Shown here: one piece after another, positions 24,052-33,695 of the stretch
Layout of the letters: each line of letters starts with the position of its first letter
How positions within the stretch are numbered: position 1 is the first letter of the stretch
Assembly (NCBI RefSeq): GCF_900167135.1
Contig: NZ_FUWZ01000002.1
Span: 1,886,651 to 1,950,650, forward strand
DNA length: 64,000 nucleotides
Direction of reading: 5' to 3'
DNA from: Chitinophaga eiseniae
GTDB taxonomy: Bacteria; Bacteroidota; Bacteroidia; Chitinophagales; Chitinophagaceae
Translations under genes and position numbers: made by a program
Notes under the pieces: model-generated
The model's database searches: none
What the model was told of the DNA's origin: nothing
The model's input: the letters and a program-made list of their open reading frames with translations, nothing else

Positions 24052-25866
24052 TTAAAGACTTTCTATATCAACTTTTCCACCCGAAGGGGCATAAATACCG
24101 TCTATTTCCTTCTTGTACTTTTCGAGGATCACTTTTCTTTTGGCTTTCAGGGTAGGGGTAAGCTCTCCTGCGTCTACCGACCACTCACGGGGCAATAACT
24201 GGAATTTTTTGATCTGCTCGATATGGTTGAAGAACTGGTTGTACTTATCCACGGTTTGTTTGTAGAGGTCCAGCACTTCCTGGCGCTTTAGCAGTTCCTC
24301 GTTGCTGCCGGCGGAAATACCTTTTTTCTGCGCCCAGTTGCGGAGGTTGTTGAAGGCAGGCACTATCAGCGCTGCGGTGAATTTGCGGTCTTCGCCCACC
24401 ACCATGATCTGTTCTATGTAGGGAGACTCCTTGAATTTGTTTTCTATAGGCTGGGGGGCCACGAACTTGCCACCGGAGGTTTTGAACAGTTCCTTTTTCC
24501 GGTCGGTGATTTTCAGGAATTTATGATCAATCAGCACGCCGATATCGCCGGTATGGAACCAGCCGTCGGTGATAGCGTCGGCGGTAAGGTCGGGGCGTTT
24601 GTAGTATCCCATGGTGACGCTGGGGCCTTTACAGAGTATCTCTCCGTCTTCTGCAATTTTTACCTCGACGTTGCTGATGACGGGGCCTACGGTGCCGAAC
24701 ATACGGTCCTCCTCGTTGTAGCGGTTTACACTGATGACGGGAGATGTTTCTGTAAGGCCGTATCCTTCCAGGATGGGGATGCCGGCGGCGGTGAATATCT
24801 TCAGCAGTCTTACCTGGCAGGCGGCGGCGCCGTTAACGATACACTGGATGTTGCCGCCGAGGGCAGCGCGCCATTTGCTGAAGATCAGCTTGTTGGCCAG
24901 TTTCAGCTGGAAGTTGTACCAGAAACCGGCGTTGTGGTTGATCTCATAACGTTTGCCCAGGTCTACGGCCCAGAAAAACAGGGCGCGTTTAATCCCTTTC
25001 AGCTCAAGGCCGGTAGTCATGATCTTTTCGTACACTTTCTCCAGCAGCCGTGGTACTGTGGTGAAGATAGTGGGTTTTATCTCTCTCAGGTTGTCGGCGA
25101 TGGTGTCCATGGTTTCGGCGTAATAAACAGGCACGCCGGCGGTCAGATAGAGATAGGTGACCATCCGTTCAAAAATGTGATTGAGCGGCAGGAAACTGAG
25201 CGCACGGGCGTTTTGGTTGACCGGCAGGTAAGGCTGACAGGCCAGCACGTTGCTGATTACGTTTTGATGGGAGAGCATAACCCCCTTGGGAGTGCCGGTG
25301 GTACCGGAGGTATAGATGATGGTCACCAGTTCCTCCGGAGATATGTTCTGCTGCGTTTCTTCTATCACCGGATAATTGCTTTCGTCGGCCATCGCCGGCA
25401 CTTCAGACCAGTGGCGGGCGCCGGGTACCTGCTGGAACGTAAAGATCTCCCGGATGGTAGGAAATTTGTCCCGTGAAGCCAGTACTTTATTCAGCAGTTC
25501 CTGATCACTGACAAACAGGATACGGGCTTCGGCATCATTGAGCACATATTCAAGTTCCTGTTGACTGATCGTCGGGTAGATGGGGGTGAGCACGGCGCCG
25601 ATCTGCTGACAGGCGAGGTCGGTCAGCAACCACTCCGGCCTGTTGGGTGAGATAATAGCGATCTTGTCTTTCTCCTCATTTGTTTTGATACCTGCCCGGA
25701 TACCCAGCTTCAGTAAGCCTGAGCTGAATTTGCGGGTAATGGCAGCTACTTCCTGTGTGCTGTATTTTCTCCATTGTCCGTTTTCCTTGCCGGTAAGCAT
25801 ATCCTCTCTGGGATAGTTTTCCAGCTGATACCGGATGACGTCAAATAGTCGCTGCGGTCGGTCCAT
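24052..25866 (-). CDS. Long-chain fatty-acid-CoA ligase (AMP-forming)
   Basis: A 604-residue ANL-superfamily enzyme. P-loop-like motif YTSGTTGTPKGVMLSH at about residues 185-200, EGYGLTETSPVISVN, GWFHTGDIG, and the hinge ITDRKKELFKTSGGK with the catalytic C-terminal lysine region. It activates fatty acids to acyl-CoA through acyl-AMP, at the membrane or in the cytoplasm. Length fits the FAA1/FadD15 subgroup common in Bacteroidota. A small 2TM protein gene lies 29 bases upstream on the same strand, and the tRNA follows. Confidence 0.9.
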   Translation of the reverse strand: MDRPQRLFDVIRYQLENYPREDMLTGKENGQWRKYSTQEVAAITRKFSSGLLKLGIRAGIKTNEEKDKIAIISPNRPEWLLTDLACQQIGAVLTPIYPTISQQELEYVLNDAEARILFVSDQELLNKVLASRDKFPTIREIFTFQQVPGARHWSEVPAMADESNYPVIEETQQNISPEELVTIIYTSGTTGTPKGVMLSHQNVISNVLACQPYLPVNQNARALSFLPLNHIFERMVTYLYLTAGVPVYYAETMDTIADNLREIKPTIFTTVPRLLEKVYEKIMTTGLELKGIKRALFFWAVDLGKRYEINHNAGFWYNFQLKLANKLIFSKWRAALGGNIQCIVNGAAACQVRLLKIFTAAGIPILEGYGLTETSPVISVNRYNEEDRMFGTVGPVISNVEVKIAEDGEILCKGPSVTMGYYKRPDLTADAITDGWFHTGDIGVLIDHKFLKITDRKKELFKTSGGKFVAPQPIENKFKESPYIEQIMVVGEDRKFTAALIVPAFNNLRNWAQKKGISAGSNEELLKRQEVLDLYKQTVDKYNQFFNHIEQIKKFQLLPREWSVDAGELTPTLKAKRKVILEKYKKEIDGIYAPSGGKVDIESL

Positions 25867-25895
25867 TATGCTGTTTTTTGAGTGTGCTGTGCGTA

Positions 25896-26150
25896 TTATA
25901 TTCTTTTCAGCGTATTATCGAAAGTGTCTTTGTGATAAGTATTAAAGTATTGAAGGGCGAGTGCAATGCCCCAGCCTAATGAGGGGCCCAGTGGCCAGGG
26001 AGCGCTTCCGGGCATGTCCCGGTCAGAAAGAAACCATACCATCCACAATCCCATATTGATCACCAGGTAGATGATGAGATGACATTTAAAGCCGGCCCTG
26101 GCCTTTGCAATGCGCCAGAGACGTTCATCTCTTTGCTGGGTAGTTTCCAT
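25896..26150 (-). CDS. 2TM domain protein
   Basis: An 84-residue protein starting METTQQRDERLWRIAKARAG, with two membrane helices (CHLIIYLVINMGLWMVWFL and LGWGIALALQYF) and the end YFNTYHKDTFDNTLKRI. This matches the 2TM domain family of Bacteroidota, unknown in function. The ATG at 26150 is preferred to a TTG start twelve codons upstream. It probably shares a transcript with the acyl-CoA ligase gene 29 bases downstream. Confidence 0.75.
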   Translation of the reverse strand: METTQQRDERLWRIAKARAGFKCHLIIYLVINMGLWMVWFLSDRDMPGSAPWPLGPSLGWGIALALQYFNTYHKDTFDNTLKRI

Positions 26151-26234
26151 AACAGGTGGTTTTATCTGTGAAGCGGCTTTACTCAATTTAAAATATTTTA
26201 TCGGCTTTCCGGCGGAAAAAACAAGAAATATGAG

Positions 26235-26897
26235 TTATCGGGAGGCGCTGATATTAAACCCTATGTTTACCTGCGAATTAATCAGTTTGTCCTGTAGTGA
26301 CTTGTCAGCGCGATAGTTGATGCCCCATAGGGTACGATCAATATTAAAATTAGCGACTGCGGTAAGATGATGTTCGTCCACGCTGATGCGTACGGGGAAA
26401 GAGATATTTTTAGTGATGGTCTTAAGGGTCAGGTTGCCGGACATGACATGTGTGGCATCTTTTAACGTTACCTCTTCTCCTACAGCAGGGTAGTAAGTGT
26501 TGATACCCGTCATTTCAAAAACGGCGGTAGGATATTGCTCTACATCGAAAAAAGAACTGCCTTTCAGTTCCCGTTCCAGTTTGTTCTTCATGGCGCTGTC
26601 TGCGGCGAGGTCTATATTCTGCAAACTGTGCATGTTGATCACCAATCGGCCACCGGTGACCAGGGAGTCTTTTACATAGATTGCTCCGCCGGCGAGCCGC
26701 AGGGTACCGTGATGTTTACCGGTAGGTTTGGTGCCTATCCACGATATCAGGCTGGCAGCGGTGTCCGCGAGGTAAGCGTTGCCGGTAGCTGCCTTTACTT
26801 CCTGAGGATTGCTGGCAGCGGCTTTGTCGGCCTTGGGCGCCTGCTCACAGGCCACCAGGATACCGGACAGTAAAAGAAGGTATACAATACTTTTCAT
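26235..26897 (-). CDS. YceI family lipoprotein
   Basis: A 220-residue protein. A lipoprotein signal ends SGILVACEQ, and the mature part is the YceI lipocalin-like barrel: LISWIGTKPTGKHHGTLRLA, VNMHSLQ-type strand (VINMHSLQNIDL), HVMSGNLTLKTITKNISFPV and FNIDRTLWGINYRAD. YceI proteins bind isoprenoid-like lipids in the periplasm. The ATG at 26897 is preceded by AGGGAGATATTT, a good ribosome site, which decides against a longer start at 26960. Confidence 0.88.
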   Translation of the reverse strand: MKSIVYLLLLSGILVACEQAPKADKAAASNPQEVKAATGNAYLADTAASLISWIGTKPTGKHHGTLRLAGGAIYVKDSLVTGGRLVINMHSLQNIDLAADSAMKNKLERELKGSSFFDVEQYPTAVFEMTGINTYYPAVGEEVTLKDATHVMSGNLTLKTITKNISFPVRISVDEHHLTAVANFNIDRTLWGINYRADKSLQDKLINSQVNIGFNISASR

Positions 26898-26921
26898 AAA
26901 TATCTCCCTGCATTTATAATG

Positions 26922-26952
26922 CCCGGCATTCCGGAAAAACCGGAACGCCGGG
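26922..26952. terminator. Hairpin after paaN
   Basis: A 13-bp stem with one mismatch (26922-26934 and 26940-26952) and an AAAAA loop, between the paaN stop and the yceI start. No T run follows, so its termination strength is uncertain. Confidence 0.5.
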
Positions 26953-26961
26953 ATGATCAAT

Positions 26962-28617
26962 CTATTCTATCAGTTCCCGGTTGCCCACCCATACAAACCG
27001 CTTGATAATAAATTCCTGGTTGGTGAAACTGGCGTTGCCGGCCGGATTGCCTCCGCTGACGTGGAAGTCGGAAAAGGCGGCATGCTGGTTCACCCAGATG
27101 AAACCGGTCAGATTAAAGGAAACAGGTGTAAACACACTGTTCATTTCATCTGTGATCTTCTCTTTGGTGGCGGGATCTGTGGTGTAGGCCGCACAGGTAA
27201 TGGCGCCGTGCTTCTGCGCCATCTGTTTGGCCAGCTGAATGGTATGTGCCGTGTCTTTGGTTTTAACAATCAGCACAACGGGGCCAAACAGCTCTTTTTC
27301 ATAAATATTGGTATCGGCGCTGCTGACTTCGATGACGGTAGGCGCCATCACCCTGGCTTTGCTGAATTCTTCATTGTTAACGGGTGCGCCCGCCAGTATC
27401 ACTTTACCGCCCAGCTGTTGCGCTTCCTGCGCACGCTGCAGGGTGCTTTCGTTCTGCAGTGCGCCCAATGTGCCGGCGCCCATTTTCGGATTGTTGGCCA
27501 GCGCTACGATCGCGTCCCTGAACTTTTGCACCACCTCATTGAAACTTACCTGCCCCGCTGCGGTGGCAATACCGGTTTCAGGAATAAAGAAGTTCTGCGG
27601 CGCGGTACACATCTGGCCGGAATACAGGCTCACGGAAAAGGCGAGGTTCTGTATCACCGCGTCCAGGTCTTTTACGCTGTCAAGCAGTACGGAGTTGACA
27701 CCTGCTTTTTCGGTAAAAACCGTTTTCCCGGGAAGGGACTCTACATAATTGCCGAAGGCGCTGCTGCCGGTATAGTCAATCAGTTTTACGTCCGGGTGTT
27801 CTGACAGCTTTTTGGCGATCAGGTTTTCGGAACTGTCCGGCGCCAGCTGGCATAGCAGCGGGTCGTGCCCGTTTTCCTGCAGCACCTGCTGTATGGCGGC
27901 TACCACAATGGCGATAGGCAGGATGGCCCGTGGGTGTGGCTTTACAATGACCGGGTTACCGGTGATCAGGTTGGCGTACATGCCGGGCAGGGTGTTCCAT
28001 ACCGGGAAGGTGGAGCAACCGATTACCACGCCGATACCTTTCGGGATGGCGCGGAATGTCTTGCGGAGCCGGATAGCAGTTTTGCCCATAGGCTTTTCCC
28101 ATTCCAGCTCGGCAGGGTACCGTTGCAGCTCATGATAACCGGTGGCAATGGCTTCGAGGGCACGGTCGTTGGCGTGCGGACCGGAAGCCTGGAAGCTCAT
28201 CATAAAGCTCTGGCCGGTAGTATGCATGGTGGCATTGGCGATATCAAAAAAGTAGTCCTTAATACGTTCAAGCGTTTCCGTTAGTACGCCGGCCCTTTCG
28301 GCCACCGGGGTACGGCCCCATGCAGCAGCGGCGTCCCCGGCTCTTTTGACCAGGTCGTCCACAGCGAAAAAAGGATAGGTAACGCCCAGCACCTCCTGGG
28401 TATAGGGTGACACTTCTTCTCCCGCCCAACCGGTTTCTCCGGTTTGCAGCAGTTGTTTGAAAGGTTTGTTCAGCAGCTGCTGATAGCTCTGTACTCCTTT
28501 TGCATGGGCTTCTTCCCCGTAAGCTTTGGGGTGCTCCGGATAGTGCGAATAGAAAGTTCTTTCGTGGTTCGCTTTAACAGCGGCATCAATCGTGTTTTGG
28601 TGTTTCGTGGCGAGCAT
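26962..28617 (-). CDS. paaN: PaaN-type aldehyde dehydrogenase (phenylacetate degradation)
   Basis: A 551-residue member of the aldehyde dehydrogenase superfamily of the PaaN subgroup. Recognisable parts are GIGVVIGCSTFPVWNTLPGM, ITGNPVIVKPHPRAILP, the catalytic cysteine region YSGQMCTAPQNFFIP and FELFGPVVL-like KELFGPVVLIV. PaaN proteins, named for the phenylacetic acid degradation pathway, oxidise the ring-opened semialdehyde. No other paa genes are in the window, so the pathway link rests on family alone. Confidence 0.8.
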   Translation of the reverse strand: MLATKHQNTIDAAVKANHERTFYSHYPEHPKAYGEEAHAKGVQSYQQLLNKPFKQLLQTGETGWAGEEVSPYTQEVLGVTYPFFAVDDLVKRAGDAAAAWGRTPVAERAGVLTETLERIKDYFFDIANATMHTTGQSFMMSFQASGPHANDRALEAIATGYHELQRYPAELEWEKPMGKTAIRLRKTFRAIPKGIGVVIGCSTFPVWNTLPGMYANLITGNPVIVKPHPRAILPIAIVVAAIQQVLQENGHDPLLCQLAPDSSENLIAKKLSEHPDVKLIDYTGSSAFGNYVESLPGKTVFTEKAGVNSVLLDSVKDLDAVIQNLAFSVSLYSGQMCTAPQNFFIPETGIATAAGQVSFNEVVQKFRDAIVALANNPKMGAGTLGALQNESTLQRAQEAQQLGGKVILAGAPVNNEEFSKARVMAPTVIEVSSADTNIYEKELFGPVVLIVKTKDTAHTIQLAKQMAQKHGAITCAAYTTDPATKEKITDEMNSVFTPVSFNLTGFIWVNQHAAFSDFHVSGGNPAGNASFTNQEFIIKRFVWVGNRELIE

Positions 28618-28748
28618 TATTCAGATTTTGAGATTATTCAGACAGCCGGGATGGTTATCATCCCGGCCGGAAAAAGCTTGAAATAACGGCTCTCTTGCTA
28701 ATCCAATGCTGCATTTTTCACATCGTGGCCCGGGCTTCAGCCGGGAAC

Positions 28749-29828
28749 TCAATACCCCGCGTTGATCAGCGTGAATTTTCCGTCATTGTAATATTCATCG
28801 GGCCTGGGTTTCAACGGATGATTACGCTGATATTTCAGAAAGTCGTCATAGTCCTGTTTATGCAGCGTTACCCATGCTTTGTAAGAGGCCTGATTGGCGG
28901 CAGGACCAAAAAGCCAGTGATTGTATGATTCAAACATACCCTGCTGCAGCATCTTCTGCTGAAAATCAAAGAGCGCATAGGGATAGGTGTTGCTATAGGA
29001 ATTGTACCAGTCCAGCAGAAAACGGGTGCGGGCCATGATCAGCGCGTCCGGGTCTACACCACCGGTGATCACACTCAGCTGTTTGCCCATGCACTGTTTG
29101 AATGCCTGTGAAAAACCGCCGTCACCCTTGCTTTTTTTACCCTTTTTACCCTCTTCTTCAGGCACCATGCTGTCGAACAGGCTCGGATCGTTGAACAGCT
29201 TTTTGTACGATTCCAGTACAATGTTTCTGATTTCAGCGGTCCGGGTGGTGAAACTCTCCATGTTCATGAAGGTTTCTCCATATAAGATACACCACAAAGG
29301 GCTGTTGCTGTAATAATAGGTTTTGGTGGCATTGTAATAGTTGCCCGGAAAAGTAGGGTCCTGTTCAATGCCTTTCAGCCAGGAGCGCAGCGCGCCGTCG
29401 TACATCTTGAAGTTCATCGCCAGCGTACCGTTGTCGTTGTACAGCTCACCACTGTTGGGGAATTTGCGGATGGCTTTTTCATACATCCGCTGCGCTGTTT
29501 TCCATTCTTCGCGTCCCTGGTAGATGTTGCCTGCAATCTGGAATACCTGTATGTCCGCTTCTTTCCTGTTGAGCAGCGGTTCTATCACACCTTTCGCTTT
29601 GTTAAGGTCTCCTTTCAGGTAAAAGGTGAAACCCAGCTGTTTCCTGTATTCGAAATTGTCCGGATCCAATTGTAACGCCTGGTTTAATACCAGCACAGCA
29701 TTGGAGTAATCCCCGTTACGCATGAAGTTGGTAGCGGTCCTGTATAATTCATTTGCATCCTGCGCCACTGCCACTTGTGAAAATAATACCCCCGCAACAA
29801 ATACTGCTTTCAATAAAGAAGACCTCAT
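28749..29828 (-). CDS. Secreted tetratricopeptide-repeat protein
   Basis: A 359-residue protein with a signal peptide (ending VAVAQ). Residues about 25-180 hold three to four TPR units (ELYRTATNFMRNGDYSNAVL, LNQALQLDPDNFEYRKQLGF, AQRMYEKAIRKFPNSGELYN). The C-terminal half is an uncharacterised domain with a Lys-rich EEEGKKGKKSKGDGG loop. TPR proteins act as periplasmic scaffolds; the partner is unknown. ATG 29828 is favoured over 29834 since an AGGA lies six bases before it. Confidence 0.7.
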   Translation of the reverse strand: MRSSLLKAVFVAGVLFSQVAVAQDANELYRTATNFMRNGDYSNAVLVLNQALQLDPDNFEYRKQLGFTFYLKGDLNKAKGVIEPLLNRKEADIQVFQIAGNIYQGREEWKTAQRMYEKAIRKFPNSGELYNDNGTLAMNFKMYDGALRSWLKGIEQDPTFPGNYYNATKTYYYSNSPLWCILYGETFMNMESFTTRTAEIRNIVLESYKKLFNDPSLFDSMVPEEEGKKGKKSKGDGGFSQAFKQCMGKQLSVITGGVDPDALIMARTRFLLDWYNSYSNTYPYALFDFQQKMLQQGMFESYNHWLFGPAANQASYKAWVTLHKQDYDDFLKYQRNHPLKPRPDEYYNDGKFTLINAGY

Positions 29829-30020
29829 ATGCATTCCTGTCTGTCGTTTGTTGTAAAAGTAAGGAAAATGGGGTAATGTGCCGCTGATCAATCTCCGGGC
29901 AGGAACAAATAAGAACAGGAAATTTTATATTATGTAATTAATTTATTTGTTTGAAACGATATCTTTTAAGATAAGGGGGTAGGCAGACCAGCACAGCAGG
30001 CATTGTCAGGGCAAAAAAAA

Positions 30021-30048
30021 TTCCCCTGATGGCAGTGCATCAGGGGAA
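30021..30048 (-). terminator. Terminator of the DUF1015 gene
   Basis: Perfect 10-bp stem TTCCCCTGAT / ATCAGGGGAA (30021-30030, 30039-30048); on the minus strand it runs into TTTTTTTT. Confidence 0.85.
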
Positions 30049-30072
30049 GTATATTATTTAAAAATATGTTGA

Positions 30073-31317
30073 TTAAATCACATGCGTGATCAGGCCGTCC
30101 CGCAACTTGGGTTCAAACCAGGTGCTTTTCGGAGGCATCACATTGCCGCTGTCGGCAATATCAAACAACTGCTGAATGGTAACGGGGTACAGGGCGAAAG
30201 CGACTTTCATCTCTCCGCTGTCTACCCGTTTTACCAGTTCCTGTAAGCCACGGATACCGCCTACGAAGTCGATCCGTTTGTCGGTACGCTGGTCTTTGAT
30301 GCCCAGGTGTTTGTCCAGGATGTTGTTGGACAGGATGGTCACGTCCAGGATACCGATAGGATCGGTGGTATATGTACCTTCTTTGGCTACCAGGCGATAC
30401 CAGGTTCCTTCGAGGTACATGCTGAATTCATGCAGCATGGAAGGCTGCTGGGGTTGGTGACCAATTTCTTCTACGGTAAAATCGTAGTCCAGGCGGGACA
30501 GCAGCTCCGCTTTGCTCAGGCCGTTGAGGTCTTTCACCAGGCGGTTGTAGTCCAGGATGGCGAGCTGACTGGCAGGGAAGATGGTGGTCAGGAAATAGTT
30601 CACCGGATTTTCCACCGAAGTGATGGTGCCTTTTTCCTGGAATTCTTTCTGTACCAGGCTGGCGGACGCTGCGCGGTGGTGACCGTCGGCGATGTAGGTG
30701 CAGGGCACTTTTTCGGCGAAGAGGGTAGTGATTTCCTGTACGGCAGCCGGGGTATTGATCACCCAGATGGTATGCTGGATGCCGTCATCTGCGGTGAAGT
30801 CGTATGCTGGTTTGTTGTTGTTTTGCCAGTGGTCGATCAGGGCGTTGACTTCCGGTACGTCGTTATATGCCAGGAAAACGTTGCCTGTCTGGGCCAGCGT
30901 GGTTTTAATATGGTTGATACGGTCCAGTTCCTTGTCCGGGCGCGTAAACTCATGTTTTTTGATAATGCCTTTATTGTAGTCATCTACCGAGGATGCGCAT
31001 ACCAGGCCTGTTTGGGCGCGGCCGTTCATCACCAGTTTGTAGATGTAGTAGGCGGGTTGCGCCTCCTGAAACAGCACGCCTTCCTTTACGAGGCGTTGCA
31101 GGTTTTCAGCTGCTTTATCGTATACCTGCTGGCTGTGGGTGTCTATCCCTTCCGGCAGATCTATTTCAGATTTGGAAACATGATAATACGAATACGGATT
31201 ACCGGCAGCGGCAGCTTTAGCTTCGTCCGAACTGAGTACGTCATAAGGCCTTGCAGCTACTTGTGCTGCTAGTTCTTCTTTGGGCCTTAATCCTTTAAAA
31301 GGTCTGATAATAGCCAT
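30073..31317 (-). CDS. DUF1015 family protein
   Basis: A 414-residue cytoplasmic protein starting MAIIRPFKGLRPKEELAAQV. The order ARPYDVLSSDEAKAAAAGNP, ADGHHRAASASLVQKEF and GGIRGLQELVKRVDSGEMKV is the DUF1015 (SerC-neighbour) pattern. The function is unknown, but the gene is regularly adjacent to serine biosynthesis genes in Bacteroidota, as it is to serC here. The ATG at 31317 fits the family start; the frame upstream codes a hydrophobic stretch not found in the family. A terminator follows the gene. Confidence 0.85.
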   Translation of the reverse strand: MAIIRPFKGLRPKEELAAQVAARPYDVLSSDEAKAAAAGNPYSYYHVSKSEIDLPEGIDTHSQQVYDKAAENLQRLVKEGVLFQEAQPAYYIYKLVMNGRAQTGLVCASSVDDYNKGIIKKHEFTRPDKELDRINHIKTTLAQTGNVFLAYNDVPEVNALIDHWQNNNKPAYDFTADDGIQHTIWVINTPAAVQEITTLFAEKVPCTYIADGHHRAASASLVQKEFQEKGTITSVENPVNYFLTTIFPASQLAILDYNRLVKDLNGLSKAELLSRLDYDFTVEEIGHQPQQPSMLHEFSMYLEGTWYRLVAKEGTYTTDPIGILDVTILSNNILDKHLGIKDQRTDKRIDFVGGIRGLQELVKRVDSGEMKVAFALYPVTIQQLFDIADSGNVMPPKSTWFEPKLRDGLITHVI

Positions 31318-31437
31318 GATAAAAATGTAGATGAGGGTAAAAGTAATAATAAAAATTACGAAATACGAATAACGATGATCAAACTGAAATGATGGTTCAG
31401 TTAAATCATCGTTATCCAATTTCGTATAGCTGGTGGC

Positions 31438-32508
31438 TTAAGCTTTCTTCAGGGAGAAGTATTTCATGGCTTCTACCATTACTTCTACGCTTTCGTAGGG
31501 CAAAGCATTGTACATGGATACCCGGAAACCACCGGAGAGGCGGTGTCCCTTAATGCCAACAATATCTTCTTTCTTACAAAATTTCAGGAATTCCTCTTCC
31601 ATCTCAGGCTTGTCCATGATGAAGCAGGCGTTCATCAGGCTGCGGTCTTCTTTGGCCACCGTACCGCGGAAGAGCGGATTGTGGTCAACTTCATCATACA
31701 GCAGGGCTGCCTTTTTCTCGTTGATTTTTTCGATGGCCGGTATACCGCCCTGCTCTTTTAACCAGCGAAGGGTGAGCATGGAGATATACACCGCAAATAC
31801 GGGAGGGGTATTCAGCATAGACCCGTTGTCTATATGGTTCTTGTAATCCAGTATAGCCGGGATTTTACGGGATACTTTACCGAGCATGCTCTTACGGATG
31901 GCTACCATGGTAGCGCCGGCTGCGCCCATGTTCTTCTGAACACCGGCATAGATCAGCGAGTATTTGTTGAAATCCATGGAGCGGCTCATAATGTCGCTGC
32001 TCATATCCGCAATCAGGGGAACGTCTGTTACCGGGGTCATATGCCACTGGGTACCGTAGATGGTATTGTTAGTGGTAATATGCAGGTAGCTGGCCTGTGG
32101 GGGAATGTTGAACTGCTTGGGGATGTGGTTGTAGTTACTGTCTTTGGAGCTGGCTACTACATCAACGAAGCCAAACAATTTCGCTTCCTTGATAGCCTTG
32201 TTGGACCATACGCCGGTATCTACATACGCCGCTGTCTCACTGCTTTCCAGCAGATTCATGGGCACCTGCATAAACTGCGTGGTGGCACCGCCATGCAAAT
32301 ACAGCACCTCGAAGTCATCATCAAGCTGCATCAGTTCCCTAACCAGGTTACGCGCCTCTTCCATCACCGCTACAAACGGCTCCGTTCTGTGGCCTATCTC
32401 CAGTATAGACATCCCTGATCCCTCAAAGTCGATCAGCGCTTTACTGGCTTTGTATAATACCTCGTTGGGCAATACAGAAGGACCTGCGTTAAAATTATGC
32501 ACCTTCAT
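31438..32508 (-). CDS. serC: Phosphoserine aminotransferase
   Basis: A 356-residue PLP enzyme converting 3-phosphohydroxypyruvate to phosphoserine in serine synthesis (and the analogous step of pyridoxine synthesis in some bacteria). Motifs: HNFNAGPSVLPNEVL at the start, LEIGHRTEPF, LYLHGGATTQFMQVPMN, ADMSSDIMSRSMDFNKY, the PLP lysine in YAGVQKNMGAAG, and GHRLSGGFRVSMYNALP at the C-terminus. The ATG at 32508 matches the family. It lies upstream of the DUF1015 gene (120-base gap). serA is not in the window. Confidence 0.93.
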   Translation of the reverse strand: MKVHNFNAGPSVLPNEVLYKASKALIDFEGSGMSILEIGHRTEPFVAVMEEARNLVRELMQLDDDFEVLYLHGGATTQFMQVPMNLLESSETAAYVDTGVWSNKAIKEAKLFGFVDVVASSKDSNYNHIPKQFNIPPQASYLHITTNNTIYGTQWHMTPVTDVPLIADMSSDIMSRSMDFNKYSLIYAGVQKNMGAAGATMVAIRKSMLGKVSRKIPAILDYKNHIDNGSMLNTPPVFAVYISMLTLRWLKEQGGIPAIEKINEKKAALLYDEVDHNPLFRGTVAKEDRSLMNACFIMDKPEMEEEFLKFCKKEDIVGIKGHRLSGGFRVSMYNALPYESVEVMVEAMKYFSLKKA

Positions 32509-32645
32509 GTTACGATCTAGATTAAATTCATTTTTTGATCTTTCCACTTTGTTTTGGTTTTTCTAAGGAAACGGAAAAAAAACGGCACGGGTGTTTTAAA
32601 ACCTGTAAGGCGCGTGGTGTAGGATAGGTTAAAAGACGGTAGGGA

Positions 32646-32653
32646 CAAAGATA
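32646..32653 (-). promoter_or_regulatory. Predicted -7 box of serC
   Basis: The minus strand reads TATCTTTG (TAnnTTTG), about 138 bases before the serC ATG. No -33 box at the expected spacing. Confidence 0.35.
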
Positions 32654-32700
32654 AAATTTCTTTTCCAATTATTCTGTATCAGCCGAAATATTTTGCCCCT

Positions 32701-33687
32701 TTATTCTGCTCTGCCCAGCATGCGTCCCTGTGTCCACCGTTGTTGCAGCTGTTCAAACTCCTGTAACTCGCTCTCCGTAAGACTTGTGTGATGAAGCTCC
32801 TTCAGAGAGGGCTGTCCTGCGTTTACCCAGGCAGTATACCAGCAGGCCGCCACGGCGGCTATAGCCTGTTTCATCCGCCGCGCTGTCATGCCTTCCAGTA
32901 ACTGGTGATATGCTTTCGTATAACCTTCAGCGTAAGTCCTCGTTAACACACCGTTCCTGATCTCATATGCATAACGCCGGGCCGGTGGCGTCTGTTCACA
33001 TAACCGCTTTTCTTTTTGTAAAACAGTATCTGCTGCAAGACCGCTTTCGGTGACGATCTGCCAGACATATGCCCGCCAGTCGCTGATATAATGCGCTTTA
33101 CCGGCCCAGTAGTCAAACTCCGCGTCTGCCAGCAACTCCGGGATGCGCGACTCCCACAGTCCGTGAATGCCCGTTTGCCCGGTAAACTGCCCGTTGTGAT
33201 TGGAGCAGGCATGCAGCGGCACATGCGCGTCCGCCACATAATGCCCGGCTTCTGCCGACAATTGCAGTATCCGCTGCTGGTCCCGCTCCCGGAAAGCCTT
33301 CGTCAGCATATACATGATCTTTTCGAGGTGCCAGGGCAATATGCCGTTGCACTGCAGTGAATCGGCGCCGTACCGTGCTACCGCCTCCTGCCAGCTGCGT
33401 GGTATCTGCCGGTAAGGCGGCCGGTCCAGCACGTCGATGTCCAGATAGTGCCGTGGCGCTTCGGCAGCCACCATATAGCGCCGCTTATCCGGATCTGTAG
33501 CATGCACACGGATATATTCCAGCTGCGGCTTGTACAGCACCAGCATTTCCGGCGGCAGACAAAAAACTGCCAGCCGGTTGATCCGCTCATGAGCAAAGAA
33601 GCCCCAGCCACCGGCCTCGCCGGCATACATCAATAATATACATGTGAAACTTACAGCGAGCCGCTGTTTCAGGATACGGGTTAACAT
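32701..33687 (-). CDS. Zinc-dependent phospholipase C / S1-P1 nuclease-like protein
   Basis: A 328-residue exported protein. A signal peptide precedes AGGWGFFAHERINRLAVF, where the mature Trp and His supply zinc ligands as in the phospholipase C/P1 nuclease fold. Further ligand-like motifs are AEAGHYVADAHVPLHAC with the HxxxD-type pair, then GIHGLWESRIPE. This points to a periplasmic or secreted metallohydrolase; whether it cuts phospholipids or nucleic acids cannot be told. The ATG at 33687 is preferred to a TTG at 33696 that falls in the palindrome upstream. Confidence 0.68.
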   Translation of the reverse strand: MLTRILKQRLAVSFTCILLMYAGEAGGWGFFAHERINRLAVFCLPPEMLVLYKPQLEYIRVHATDPDKRRYMVAAEAPRHYLDIDVLDRPPYRQIPRSWQEAVARYGADSLQCNGILPWHLEKIMYMLTKAFRERDQQRILQLSAEAGHYVADAHVPLHACSNHNGQFTGQTGIHGLWESRIPELLADAEFDYWAGKAHYISDWRAYVWQIVTESGLAADTVLQKEKRLCEQTPPARRYAYEIRNGVLTRTYAEGYTKAYHQLLEGMTARRMKQAIAAVAACWYTAWVNAGQPSLKELHHTSLTESELQEFEQLQQRWTQGRMLGRAE

Positions 33688-33695
33688 AACAAACA

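Noticed and set aside
30307..31272. Plus-strand frame of 321 codons opposite the DUF1015 gene
   Set aside because: Antisense of a recognisable family member; no start context or domain.
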